Source of the DNA: Promethearchaeota archaeon
Lineage (GTDB): Archaea; Asgardarchaeota; Lokiarchaeia; Sigynarchaeales; SOKP01
Length of the DNA: 64,000 nucleotides
Direction: 5' to 3'
Assembly (NCBI GenBank): GCA_019057775.1
Contig: JAHLWT010000224.1
Span: 1 to 64,000 of the forward strand
Shown here piece after piece: positions 52,982-61,000 of this stretch. Each line of letters begins with the position of its first letter. The stretch's first letter is position 1. The notes beneath the pieces are model-generated. The model had not been told where the DNA came from and did no database searches. It saw only the letters and a list, made by a program, of their open reading frames with translations. The translations under genes were made by a program, and so were the position numbers.

Positions 52982-53410
52982 TCATTGTCCTTTGATTTTC
53001 TTGTCAACTTTTATATCATAGATTATTGTGGATGGATATTGCCCTTTTTCATCCTTTTCATACATTTTTACTACATCCCATAAATTCAGAAGGGCTACAC
53101 TTACACCAGTTAAAGCTTCCATCTCTACTCCTGTTTTTGCAATACTCTTAACTATGCAAGTAACAGTTATCACGTTATTATCGATATTGAAATCGACATT
53201 CACGTTTGTTATCGGGATTGGGTGGCAAAAAGGAATTAAATCCGGTACTTTTTTAACAGCATTAATAGCAGAGACTTTTGCAATTGTAAAAGTGTCTCCT
53301 TTTTCAATTTGCTTAGTTTTAATCCTTTCAATAGTTTCAGATTTAAGTTTAATCTTACCTGATGCTGTTGCTGTTCTGGAAATCGTATCTTTTTTAGAAA
53401 TATCAATCAT
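52982..53410 (-). CDS. moaC: Cyclic pyranopterin monophosphate synthase MoaC
   Basis: 142 residues, typical. Signature pieces KDTISRTATASGKIKLK, IPFCHPIPITNVNVDF (the LIPxCHP motif), AKTGVEMEALTGVSVALL and DVVKMYEKDEKGQYP with the catalytic Lys residues are all present. It acts after MoaA. It lies 87 bp downstream of the tungstate ABC ATPase gene and 9 bp before moaA. Confidence 0.94.
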   Translation of the reverse strand: MIDISKKDTISRTATASGKIKLKSETIERIKTKQIEKGDTFTIAKVSAINAVKKVPDLIPFCHPIPITNVNVDFNIDNNVITVTCIVKSIAKTGVEMEALTGVSVALLNLWDVVKMYEKDEKGQYPSTIIYDIKVDKKIKGQ

Positions 53411-53497
53411 TTTAGCTTAAGGTCTTGACTTTTTCGTTGTTTTCATATAGACATAACGACACTATTTTATGTAAATTTGAATTTCTTAAAAATTTAT

Positions 53498-54598
53498 TCA
53501 TAATATTTTAACGTCTGTAGCTTTAAAGTTTATATATACTTCAGAATTTATAGATAAATTTAAATTCCTACGGGAGAGCTGTGTTATTGTTATTAGAAAC
53601 TTCTCAGAATTACATTTAACAATTAAATGGCAAATATTACCTAAATCCCGTATATTTTCAATTATCCCCTTAAATGTATTTCTATAACTCGTATTTTTAG
53701 GAGGATCTTTTACAACACCGATGCTTTCTGGACGGAGACACACTTTGACTTCACCTTCTATTTGACTGGATGCGGTAATGGTTAAATTATTAATCTTGAT
53801 TAAGTTTAATCCGGTAGATTTGTCAATAGAAGCTATTCCATGAAAAATATTTTCATAACCTACGAATAACGCAGTAAATTCATCCTTAGGTGTTGTAAAG
53901 ATTTCATTAGGAGAACCTATTTGAGTTATTTGCCCTTTATTGAGTACAACTATTCGATCAGCATATTTTATCGCCTCGAGAGGATCATGTGTACTCATTA
54001 TAATGGTTTTAGTTTTGTCTTGCTTAATTTTGAGTATAAATTCTTCTAACAATTTAACATTCATAGGATCCAAATTAGCGAAAACCTCGTCCAATAAATA
54101 AATGTCTGGATTAATAACAAAATTCATAGCAATCGCAACTCGTTGCATTTCTCCACCCGATAAAGACCTTGCATTTTCATTCTCAAATCCCTCTAATCCA
54201 ACAAACTTTATAGTCTCATTTACAGTCGCAATATAATCATCGGGCTTCATTCCCCTTACTTTTAACCCATAAGCAATATTCTTGAATACGGTTGTGTTCC
54301 TTACAACAGGCTTTTGTCTGACAAAAGAGAATTTTCGACGGTATCGAACCATTTCTTTCCTTGAAAGATGTGTTAAATCTTTGTCATTATATGCAATCTT
54401 TCCTGCTGTCGGTTGCTCTAGTAATCCTAATATCCTTAGGAGCGTAGTTTTTCCACTCCCATTTGGACCGATTATTACAAAACACTCTCCTTTATTAACT
54501 GAAAATGTGATATCTGAAAGCACTTTAACTGCTAGCTTATCATTTTTTGAATAGTTTTTAGAGAGATTATTGATTTCTAGTAGAGTTATTTTAGTCAC
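53498..54598 (-). CDS. tupC: Tungstate/molybdate ABC transporter ATPase TupC-like
   Basis: 366 residues. Walker A GPNGSGKTT (44-52), signature LSGGEMQR (146-153), Walker B YLLDEV (167-172), then a C-terminal TOBE-like oxyanion/regulatory domain (about 260-365). It powers the TupB permease, whose gene overlaps it by 8 bp. Assignment to tungstate rests on TupA upstream and the AOR enzyme of the same genome. The pterin genes follow directly. Confidence 0.92.
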   Translation of the reverse strand: MTKITLLEINNLSKNYSKNDKLAVKVLSDITFSVNKGECFVIIGPNGSGKTTLLRILGLLEQPTAGKIAYNDKDLTHLSRKEMVRYRRKFSFVRQKPVVRNTTVFKNIAYGLKVRGMKPDDYIATVNETIKFVGLEGFENENARSLSGGEMQRVAIAMNFVINPDIYLLDEVFANLDPMNVKLLEEFILKIKQDKTKTIIMSTHDPLEAIKYADRIVVLNKGQITQIGSPNEIFTTPKDEFTALFVGYENIFHGIASIDKSTGLNLIKINNLTITASSQIEGEVKVCLRPESIGVVKDPPKNTSYRNTFKGIIENIRDLGNICHLIVKCNSEKFLITITQLSRRNLNLSINSEVYINFKATDVKIL

Positions 54599-55286
54599 CT
54601 CGTGCTTGTAAACGAGTTAAACCGTAGTTAACAATAAAGGCAATTGAAATGAGTATAACACCCAACGCAATCGCCATTCCGAATTCACCCATTCGAGTTT
54701 GGAGTACAATAGAAGTTGTAAAAGTTCTCGTGTCCCAACGAATATTTCCACCCACAATCATTACCGCTCCTACTTCTGAAATCGCTTGACCATAAGCTAC
54801 CAGAAAACCAGCTATTATAGATTTTTTAGAATCTTTTATTAATTCCCACCATAATTGCCGTTCATTAGCACCTAAAGAGAGAATTGTTTCTTTTATGGAA
54901 GGATCTATACTTTCAATAGCAGCTTTAGCGGTTCCAGTTATAATTGGTACGGCAAGAAGGAATTGAGCAATTATCATGGCTGTTGTAGAATAGAGTAGTC
55001 CTAAAGATCCAAATGGACCACTCCTAGATAATAGTAAGAACACAATAAGTCCCATTACTACAGGTGGAAAACCCATAAAGGTATTTATTAAATTTGAAAC
55101 CCCTTTTTTGCCACGAAACTCACGTAATCCTATAAAAGAACCAATAGGTAATGCTACTAATAATGCGAGGAAAGTAGACATCAATGATACTCGAAAGGAT
55201 ACAAAGATAACACCCCATAATTCTTGATCTAATGTGAACATTAAGTAGAATGCTTCTATAATCCCATCAATAATTTCATTAGACAC
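54591..55286 (-). CDS. tupB: Tungstate ABC transporter permease TupB-like
   Basis: 231 residues, five to six membrane helices, with the EAA-loop in AAIESIDPSIKETILSLGANERQLWW. Pieces GSFIGLREFRGKKGVSNLINT and FPPVVMGLIVFLLLSRSGP match the TupB/WtpB permease family for tungstate. Its end overlaps the ATPase gene by 8 bp, and it lies 34 bp after TupA, all in one operon. Confidence 0.92.
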   Translation of the reverse strand: MSNEIIDGIIEAFYLMFTLDQELWGVIFVSFRVSLMSTFLALLVALPIGSFIGLREFRGKKGVSNLINTFMGFPPVVMGLIVFLLLSRSGPFGSLGLLYSTTAMIIAQFLLAVPIITGTAKAAIESIDPSIKETILSLGANERQLWWELIKDSKKSIIAGFLVAYGQAISEVGAVMIVGGNIRWDTRTFTTSIVLQTRMGEFGMAIALGVILISIAFIVNYGLTRLQARGD

Positions 55287-55320
55287 TATAATTCAAACCT
55301 TATTAATTCCTTCTAATATT

Positions 55321-56325
55321 TTAAATCGATAAACCTACAAATTCACTCTGGTGTTGAGTCCAAAATGCAACTTCTTCATCAGTACTGTCACAATCATTTG
55401 TACTATTACATACTCCAAAGTTAGGCTGAAATAAAACAGCATTATTTTTCTTATATGCTCCTATTAAACTTTGACCATAGGGAGAAGTCAAAAAACCACC
55501 TAATCTTAGCACAGCTTCATATTTTACATGAGAATGACGTCCAGGATTTACAGGGATAAATCCATATGGATTTAATAAATAATCTTCTCCTACCACAGAT
55601 TCTGCCAGAATATCTAAACTAGTGTAAGTATCATTAAATGAAAGCCATGTTCCTCTATCTATTAAAGTATAGCCTTTATTGCTGGAATCCTGGTTGGTCA
55701 TTAAAAGAGTAGATCCCATACCTTGTCCTGTTTCAGTATATTTTTCAGCTTGATCGAACCAGTAAGTATCAGGTGTAACATCAATAAGACTCCAAAGAGT
55801 TATTTCCTTCGAATAGGTTCCAGAGCTATCTCCTCTTGAGTAAAATGTTGTATTGCCTGAATCTATTGCATCTTTTAATTTTGTCAAAACCACAGTTATG
55901 TTGTCCCCCGACTCTATTTTAGCCGGATTTGAATTGTGACCTACTATTATAAAGTCGTTATACATGATACATGCTCTATACACACCGTATGGCGTTTGTC
56001 CTCCAGTATCGTTTACAAACGCATCTTCTCTTGATCTAGAGTGAACAAGAATAGCATCTGCATCTCCACTTTCTCCGTATGCTATAGCTTGACCAGTTCC
56101 AACAGATAACACTTTAATATCTATCCCTGTTGATTCTGTAAATTTAGGCAGTAAAATATCTAATAATCCAGAATCATACGTAGAAGTAGTAGTCGCTAAA
56201 GTGATTTGATCGGGATTTTGAGCATTTAAAATGTCGATTGCTAAATATGCGCCCACTGAACCTCCTGCTATTATTATAAGTGTTAATAATAAGGTGGTTT
56301 TGTGGTCCCTAACTTTTATAAACAT
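55321..56325 (-). CDS. tupA: Tungstate-binding protein TupA
   Basis: 334 residues with an N-terminal hydrophobic anchor/signal (TLLLTLIIIAGGSVGAYLAI, about 11-30). The diagnostic TTTSTYDSGLLDILLP (45-60) and later GDADAILVHSRSREDAFV and SRGDSSGTYSKE are the oxyanion contacts of TupA, the high-affinity tungstate binder, distinct from ModA/WtpA. It is the first gene of the tup-moa operon. Upstream at 56326-56534 lies its promoter region. Confidence 0.94.
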   Translation of the reverse strand: MFIKVRDHKTTLLLTLIIIAGGSVGAYLAIDILNAQNPDQITLATTTSTYDSGLLDILLPKFTESTGIDIKVLSVGTGQAIAYGESGDADAILVHSRSREDAFVNDTGGQTPYGVYRACIMYNDFIIVGHNSNPAKIESGDNITVVLTKLKDAIDSGNTTFYSRGDSSGTYSKEITLWSLIDVTPDTYWFDQAEKYTETGQGMGSTLLMTNQDSSNKGYTLIDRGTWLSFNDTYTSLDILAESVVGEDYLLNPYGFIPVNPGRHSHVKYEAVLRLGGFLTSPYGQSLIGAYKKNNAVLFQPNFGVCNSTNDCDSTDEEVAFWTQHQSEFVGLSI

Positions 56326-56534
56326 TTTCGATTGGTACCATAAAACATATCGATGTTATAACTTAAAACCCTAAATCATTAATAAATCTTTCAAAAAATA
56401 GAGGTTATAATTAAAAACAATTCTTGAGAATTAAGAAAATAAGAAATTAATTAAAAATAAAGTAATGAATGGTCAAGGTAACGTTACATTTCCACTCAAT
56501 TCATAAAGTAGAATTAATGATTAATACTTCTCTG

Positions 56535-57053
56535 TTAGTCTCTTTTCAGATCATTTTGTTGTTTTGCTAAAAATTTGATAATTTCTTTGCCATATTTCTC
56601 AGTATACTTATTGCTGGGCTGATTATTACAAGATCTACATTTAGAATCATAGGCGGAATTAATAATGCCACACTTAGGACAAGAATAATAATTCGACATT
56701 TCTTCCATCCATTTGTCATATCCTAAATTTACTAATAGTTCTTGTGATTGCCATAATTCAAAACGGTGTGCTCCTGCGGCTTGAAACTCTTTTAAATCAG
56801 TACAAGGGTATTCATCACATTCTCCACAAAAGTCAATTCCCTTCTGTTCAGCACAGGGGTAAATTTTACAAGTGTCACAATAAGGGATACGTTTATCGGA
56901 TCGGCATCCATTGCATTTAATTTCTTCAGAAGTTATACCCATCAAGTTAGCTAACACTTCAAGACGTTTTGGATCTTCTTGGGTGGCAATAAATACTGTA
57001 CATGATGGACAATAAAGCCCGCAAACTGCCGCATGTTGTTTAGTATATTTCAT
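56535..57053 (-). CDS. DUF3795 cysteine-rich protein
   Basis: 172 residues with about 17 Cys. N-terminal part is DUF3795: CGLYCPSCTVF, CNGCRSDKRIPYCDTCKIYPC and CGECDEYPC, followed by LKEFQAAGAHRFELWQSQE. A zinc-ribbon follows (CPKCGIINSAYDSKCRSC). Such proteins are widespread in anaerobes and archaea; they probably bind zinc or Fe-S clusters, but the reaction is unknown. It stands alone, 209 bp before the tup operon's promoter on the same strand. Confidence 0.85.
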   Translation of the reverse strand: MKYTKQHAAVCGLYCPSCTVFIATQEDPKRLEVLANLMGITSEEIKCNGCRSDKRIPYCDTCKIYPCAEQKGIDFCGECDEYPCTDLKEFQAAGAHRFELWQSQELLVNLGYDKWMEEMSNYYSCPKCGIINSAYDSKCRSCNNQPSNKYTEKYGKEIIKFLAKQQNDLKRD

Positions 57054-57243
57054 AATGTATAGAAAAGTTCTTGATACTTTAATTTATTGTAACGTTTGGA
57101 TTTAGACCATCCAAGAAGCCAATCAAAATTTTATTAATCTATTCATACTCAAGCATTTATTGTTTATTCTTATGTTTCATTTCAATTTTATTTGAGATAC
57201 CCCTAGCTAATCGACTTAATTGTACGTTAATTTTTTACACCTT

Positions 57244-57269
57244 CTATAGAGAATTCTATAGAATTCTAT
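57244..57269. promoter_or_regulatory. Operator-like palindrome, double site
   Basis: CTATAG followed by two direct copies of AGAATTCTAT (57250-57259 and 57260-57269), each with the self-complementary AGAATTCT core. It lies about 60-85 bp before the AbrB-like gene start. The same element recurs at 58193, 59997 and 60946. Confidence 0.65.
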
Positions 57270-57329
57270 TTGAAAAAATATATTTAAAGTTCTATAAAAT
57301 ATTATATAAAATATTTAAAGTGATCCAAT

Positions 57330-57518
57330 ATGGAACAGAATATGAATAAAGAGAGGAATATCTTTACCTTAGAAAATGTAAAATTAGCTTCTATGGGTCC
57401 AGATACTATTGTCTATATCCCCCGTGCGTTAATTAAGCATAAAATTCTTGATCCTGAAAAAAGATATAATGTTCATTTTGAAGAGCTATTTGAAGGGGAT
57501 AATGAAAAAAAGGGTTAA
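57330..57518 (+). CDS. AbrB/SpoVT-like small DNA-binding protein, copy 1
   Basis: 62 residues. The centre KLASMGPDTIVYIPRALIKH followed by KILDPEKRYNVHFEE has the swapped-hairpin pattern of AbrB/SpoVT/MazE domains (strand, G-x-xTI-x-IP, helix, LDP-x-KxYxV strand). It has 7 differences from the copy at 60083-60271, mainly in the last 10 residues. It probably autoregulates through the palindrome upstream. Its stop overlaps that of the PAS gene on the other strand, so transcription is convergent. Confidence 0.68.
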   Translation: MEQNMNKERNIFTLENVKLASMGPDTIVYIPRALIKHKILDPEKRYNVHFEELFEGDNEKKG

Positions 57519-58054
57519 TATTCTTCTCGATATGAGCTATGCTTGATAATTTCGAATTTTACGGTATTATCTACTAAAAGTTTGACTATATCTGGATGAT
57601 AATCTAATATGATTTTCTTTTCTTCTTTGATTTTGATCAATTTAGGGATATAAAATTCATCAAAGGACTCTTCTAAAGGAATATAGCTCGATAAGTATGC
57701 TGTTTTATTGTTATACTTGATATAACACATGTAATTCTCTATATCGATTATATGGTTATCTTTTCTTACCCCTCTAAATTGTACCGATACTGTCTTTTTA
57801 TCAGCTTCAATCTTAAAGTTTTCTGTTAGGTATGGTAAATCTTCAGGATGAACAATTTTATAGAATTCCCTTTTTTTCCAATTGTTAATATCTTCAGGAG
57901 TATACCCAAAAATCTCCGTAAATTTTTGGTTAAAATATAATAAATAACCTCTCTGAATTATTAAAACCCCCATTGCTGAATTATCAGCAAAATGAAGAAA
58001 TGTTTCATTACTTAATTTCGTTGTAAAAACATCATTTACTTTAACTTTTGACAT
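57515..58054 (-). CDS. PAS-domain protein, copy 1
   Basis: 179 residues, essentially one PAS domain: DNSAMGVLIIQRGYLLYFNQ, KFTEIFGYTPEDINNW, FYKIVHPEDLP, and the PAC-like VSVQFRGVRKDNHIIDIENYM. It lacks kinase or output domains, so it is a stand-alone sensor or interaction module. The C-terminal 45 residues are helical. It differs from the copy at 60268-60807 in about 19 positions, again mostly near both ends. The 4-bp overlap with the convergent AbrB-like gene is conserved in both copies. Confidence 0.87.
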   Translation of the reverse strand: MSKVKVNDVFTTKLSNETFLHFADNSAMGVLIIQRGYLLYFNQKFTEIFGYTPEDINNWKKREFYKIVHPEDLPYLTENFKIEADKKTVSVQFRGVRKDNHIIDIENYMCYIKYNNKTAYLSSYIPLEESFDEFYIPKLIKIKEEKKIILDYHPDIVKLLVDNTVKFEIIKHSSYREEY

Positions 58055-58192
58055 TTCTTACACTCATTTCTGATTTTTAATATTTTTGTCTAAATTAATC
58101 CCGAATATATTAATTGGCTATCTAATTTTAATCTTTTTATAAAAGAAAAGATTTATATTTTGTCGGAATATTCTTCTTATTTATACTACTTT

Positions 58193-58209
58193 CTATAGAG
58201 AATTCTATA
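58193..58209. promoter_or_regulatory. Operator-like palindrome before surface-protein gene
   Basis: CTATAGAGAATTCTATA, the single-site form of the element found at 57244 and 60946. It lies 27-43 bp before the start of the gene at 58236, directly after a TATA-like TTATTTATACTACT, so a bound protein would block initiation. Confidence 0.6.
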
Positions 58210-58235
58210 AGAATTTAAAAAAATGATGTAATAAT

Positions 58236-59036
58236 ATGAAGAAAACCAGAAATGTAATTTTAACATTATTAGTGATTTTTGTCTTATCTCCTTTCTTTAT
58301 CAATTCATCTATTGCAATAGATAATCCAGATTATACTGAAACAATTTCTGCTGGAGCTAAAATCTATTTTAATATTAATTTGGATGTGGGGGATACATTA
58401 AAAATAGAATTTGAAGTAATTGCTGGAGGAAATAAAGACGTAGATCTTTATATTGAAAATTCTAATGGTGTTAAAATAGAAGATTATGGAAGGGTAATAT
58501 CAGGGACAATTTATTTTATTGCTCCTTATGATGATGCGTTTAGAGTTTATTTTTCTAATTCATTTTCAATATTTACTTCAAAGACAGTTGAAATCTCCTT
58601 TGATTTTATCTATGCAAAAAAGATTTCTGTGCATGCTCCAACAGCAGGACAAGTATTAACGGATGAAATCTATAATATAGGATGGAGTACTACCGGCTCT
58701 ATTTCACAAGTTAATATTCAATTATATTTAGGGAGCACTCTTATTGAAACCTTAGCAACAGGATCAACAAATGATGGACTTTATAATTGGGTTATTTATG
58801 CTAGTGATAATTACATTTTTAATACAGAATATAGAATTAAAATAGTTGATTATATTGATAATACTGTTTTTGGATTTAGTGATTATTTCACAATTAATCT
58901 TCCTGAAGATAATGGAGGAGGAGGAGATGATTATGATCCTAGCATTCCAGGGTATTTAATATTAATTTTAGTGATTATTTCTGTATTTACAGCTGGAGTG
59001 ATATTTAGAAGAATTAAGAATATGAGGGTTCATTGA
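58236..59036 (+). CDS. Secreted Kre9/Knh1-like surface protein
   Basis: 266 residues. An N-terminal signal sequence (VILTLLVIFVLSPFFINSSIA) is followed by an archaeal pre-peptidase-like beta domain (ISAGAKIYFNINLDVGDTLK), one Kre9/Knh1-type domain (IGWSTTGSISQVNIQLYLGS, NDGLYNWVI, TEYRIKIVDY), a Gly/Asp linker (DNGGGGDDYDPS) and a C-terminal membrane helix with basic tail (RRIKNMRVH). It is a cell-surface anchored protein, intact relative of the broken gene at 8494-9901. Its promoter lies at the right end of the duplicated module and carries the palindrome, so it may be controlled by the AbrB-like protein. Confidence 0.8.
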   Translation: MKKTRNVILTLLVIFVLSPFFINSSIAIDNPDYTETISAGAKIYFNINLDVGDTLKIEFEVIAGGNKDVDLYIENSNGVKIEDYGRVISGTIYFIAPYDDAFRVYFSNSFSIFTSKTVEISFDFIYAKKISVHAPTAGQVLTDEIYNIGWSTTGSISQVNIQLYLGSTLIETLATGSTNDGLYNWVIYASDNYIFNTEYRIKIVDYIDNTVFGFSDYFTINLPEDNGGGGDDYDPSIPGYLILILVIISVFTAGVIFRRIKNMRVH

Positions 59037-59106
59037 AAGTCTAGATTCGAAAATACTTAGAATTGTAATACAAAATTTTATATAATAAAATTGTATTGTA
59101 TAATTT

Positions 59107-59166
59107 GGAGAGTATTGATATTTACGATAGATAATATTAATACGCTTTTATGCTAGAATACTCTCC
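59107..59166. terminator. Inverted repeat between convergent genes
   Basis: GGAGAGTATT (59107-59116) and AATACTCTCC (59157-59166) are perfect 10-bp arms with a 40-nt interval, followed by a T-rich run (ATTTCTTTTTT). It sits between convergent genes and may stop transcription in both directions; the long loop leaves doubt. Confidence 0.35.
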
Positions 59167-59175
59167 ATTTCTTTT

Positions 59176-59682
59176 TTATTCCAAATAATCATCAAGGTAA
59201 TGGAGATCTCTTCTTTCTATAGTTTGCTTTAATCTACTTGAAAGTGCGTTTCTAAAAGACCAAATTTCAATTTCTTTATTATAACTTTGGATTCTTTTTA
59301 TTACTGGTCTAAAATCTCCATCACCACTTACTAATATGGCACGATCAAATTTATCTTGGAAAGTAAAATCTAACATGTCTATTGCCAATGATATATCTAC
59401 TTCTTTTTCTTTTTGTTTGCCTCCAGGTTTTTCTATTAAGGGAATTTTCTTAGCAATAATTCCGTTTCTTTTTAGAAATTGAAAAAATTTTTCTCTTTTA
59501 ATTACTCTACTTCTCTCTCGTAAATATTCTGTACCCATATATGTAAAGATTTTAGTGATTGGACGTTCTTGGCTCAATATCTTGATTAACGGAATATACT
59601 GAAATTTTATACCTTGTCTTTTGTATTCATAGAAAAGATTATTATGATCAATGAAGATCATGATTCTGTCTCTTTTAGCCAT
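59176..59682 (-). CDS. NYN/LabA-like PIN-fold nuclease
   Basis: 168 residues. IMIFIDHNNLFYEY (7-20) gives catalytic Asp12 and Asn; KEVDISLAIDMLDF (93-106) gives the second acidic residue; ILVSGDGDFRPVIKRI (116-131) gives Asp121 and Asp123. This is the LabA/DUF88 group of NYN domains, Mg2+-dependent RNases of the PIN fold. No other domain is fused. Substrate not known. It is convergent with the surface-protein gene. Confidence 0.87.
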   Translation of the reverse strand: MAKRDRIMIFIDHNNLFYEYKRQGIKFQYIPLIKILSQERPITKIFTYMGTEYLRERSRVIKREKFFQFLKRNGIIAKKIPLIEKPGGKQKEKEVDISLAIDMLDFTFQDKFDRAILVSGDGDFRPVIKRIQSYNKEIEIWSFRNALSSRLKQTIERRDLHYLDDYLE

Positions 59683-59837
59683 AAATTCATGATATTCTTA
59701 TTTATTATTAAAACTATTTAATCATAAGTAATTAATATCTTATTTAAAGTATAGAAAAAACATCATTACTTCGCATCTAGAGATAAAGAGCATAAAGAAA
59801 CTAGTTTGAAGAAATTTATCAAAAAAGATTAAATTTG

Positions 59838-59987
59838 TTAAAAAACCACTAAATCGTCGTTCCTACTGTTAATTTCTTTTTTTATAATTCCCTCTAAATA
59901 TTCTTTTTTGTTGATATTAAAATTTAATTCTAAATACTCAAAATATTTTTTAAAAATATCAGGAAGATCAATTTCGATTTTAATTTT
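59838..59987 (-). CDS. Small helical protein, start codon non-canonical
   Basis: A minus-strand frame of about 48 codons reads KIEIDLPDIFKKYFEYLELN then KKEYLEGIIKKEINS and ends at TAA 59838-59840. The composition resembles a short ribbon-helix-helix or antitoxin-like protein. It has no ATG, GTG or TTG; GGTG stands about six bases before ATT AAA at its start, so initiation could be at ATT. The GGTG belongs to the left edge of duplicated-module copy 2, so the module border lies exactly at this gene's start. Could also be a truncated remnant. Confidence 0.35.
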   Translation of the reverse strand, partial: KIKIEIDLPDIFKKYFEYLELNFNINKKEYLEGIIKKEINSRNDDLVVF

Positions 59988-59996
59988 TTACACCTT

Positions 59997-60022
59997 CTAT
60001 AGAGAGTTCTATAGAATTCTAT
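59997..60022. promoter_or_regulatory. Operator-like palindrome, double site (copy 2)
   Basis: Same layout as at 57244, with one substitution (AGAGTTCTAT followed by AGAATTCTAT). It lies about 60-85 bp upstream of the second AbrB-like gene. Confidence 0.6.
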
Positions 60023-60082
60023 TTGAAAAAATATATTTAAAGTTCTATAAAATATAATATAAATTATTTAAAGTGATCCAAT

Positions 60083-60271
60083 ATGGAACAGAATATGAAT
60101 AAAGAGAGGAATATCTTTACGTTAGAAGATGTAAAATTAGCTTCTATGGGACCAGATACAATTGTGTATATCCCACGTGCTTTAATCAAGCATAAAATTC
60201 TTGATCCGGAAAAAAGATATAATGTTCATTTTGAAGAGATATCTGGAGAGGATCATGAAAAAAAGTGTTAA
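60083..60271 (+). CDS. AbrB/SpoVT-like small DNA-binding protein, copy 2
   Basis: 62 residues; identical to copy 1 over the first 52 residues except Asn16 to Asp, so the DNA-binding core is preserved, while the last ten residues have diverged (EISGEDHEKKC). Such divergence at a free tail suggests both copies are functional. The TATA-like run TATATTTAAAG lies upstream as in copy 1. Overlaps the convergent PAS gene by 4 bp. Confidence 0.67.
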   Translation: MEQNMNKERNIFTLEDVKLASMGPDTIVYIPRALIKHKILDPEKRYNVHFEEISGEDHEKKC

Positions 60272-60807
60272 TCTTCTTCTCGAAATGAGCTATGCTTGAT
60301 AATTTCGAATTTGATCTCATTATCTGCTAAAAGTTTGATCAGATCCGGATGATAATCTAATATGATTTTCTTTTTTTCTTTGATTTTGATCAATTTAGGG
60401 ATATAAAATTCATCAAAGGACTCTTCTAAAGGAATATAGCTCGATAAGTATGCTGTTTTATTGTTATACTTGATATAACACATGTAATTCTCTATATCGA
60501 TTATATGGTTATCTTTTCTTACCCCTCTAAATCGTACTGATACTGTTTTTTTATCAGCTTCAATCTTAAAGTTTTCTATTAAGTATGGTAAATCTTCAGG
60601 ATGCACTATTTTATAGAATTCCCTTTTTTTCCAATTGTTAATATCTTCAAGAGTATACCCAAAAATCTCCGTAAATTTTTTATTAAAATATAGTAAATAG
60701 CCTCTCTGAATTATTAAAATCCCCATTGTAGAATTCTCGGCAAAATGAAGAAATGTTTCATTCCTTAATTTAGTTGTAAAAACATCATTTATTATTGATT
60801 TTGACAT
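60268..60807 (-). CDS. PAS-domain protein, copy 2
   Basis: 179 residues, same architecture as copy 1 at 57515-58054: one PAS domain with FGYTLEDINNWKKREFYKIV and the PAC-like end, no output domain. About 19 substitutions against copy 1, including Val-Lys-Val to Ser-Ile-Ile near the start and several in the C-terminal helix (KLLVDNTV to KLLADNEI). The central ligand-facing region is nearly unchanged, so both would sense the same cue. Ends convergently with the AbrB-like gene. Confidence 0.87.
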   Translation of the reverse strand: MSKSIINDVFTTKLRNETFLHFAENSTMGILIIQRGYLLYFNKKFTEIFGYTLEDINNWKKREFYKIVHPEDLPYLIENFKIEADKKTVSVRFRGVRKDNHIIDIENYMCYIKYNNKTAYLSSYIPLEESFDEFYIPKLIKIKEKKKIILDYHPDLIKLLADNEIKFEIIKHSSFREED

Positions 60808-60945
60808 TTCTTACTCTCATTTCTGATTTTTAATATTTTTGTCTAAATTAATCCCGAATATAATAATTAGCGATCTAATTTCAATCTTTTCACAAAAGTA
60901 AAGATTTATATTTTGTCGGAATATTCTTCTTATTTATACTACTTT

Positions 60946-60962
60946 CTATAGAGAATTCTATA
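60946..60962. promoter_or_regulatory. Operator-like palindrome before transglutaminase-like gene
   Basis: CTATAGAGAATTCTATA, identical to the element at 58193-58209. It is followed by the start of the gene at 61001, 39 bases downstream. Confidence 0.6.
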
Positions 60963-61000
60963 AGAAAACGAAAATCAAAAATCAAAAAGATGTGTAAAAT

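Larger units (their letters stand above)
57228..58213 (+). repeat. 986-bp duplicated module, copy 1
   Basis: Matches 59981-60966 base for base along its length with the same size, scattered substitutions only and no net indel. It holds an AbrB-like small gene, a convergent PAS gene overlapping it by 4 bp, and operator-like palindromes at both ends. Boundaries are TAATTTTTTACACC on the left and CTATAAGAA on the right. Different unique genes follow each copy. Confidence 0.93.
59981..60966 (+). repeat. 986-bp duplicated module, copy 2
   Basis: Second copy of the module at 57228-58213, with constant offset of 2753 bases from end to end. The two copies are in direct orientation and separated by a surface-protein gene and the NYN gene. 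Coding differences are concentrated at the protein ends. Confidence 0.93.

Noticed and set aside
57228..60966. Assembly artefact for the duplicated module
   Set aside because: The copies differ by many substitutions, are flanked by different genes and keep distinct protein tails.
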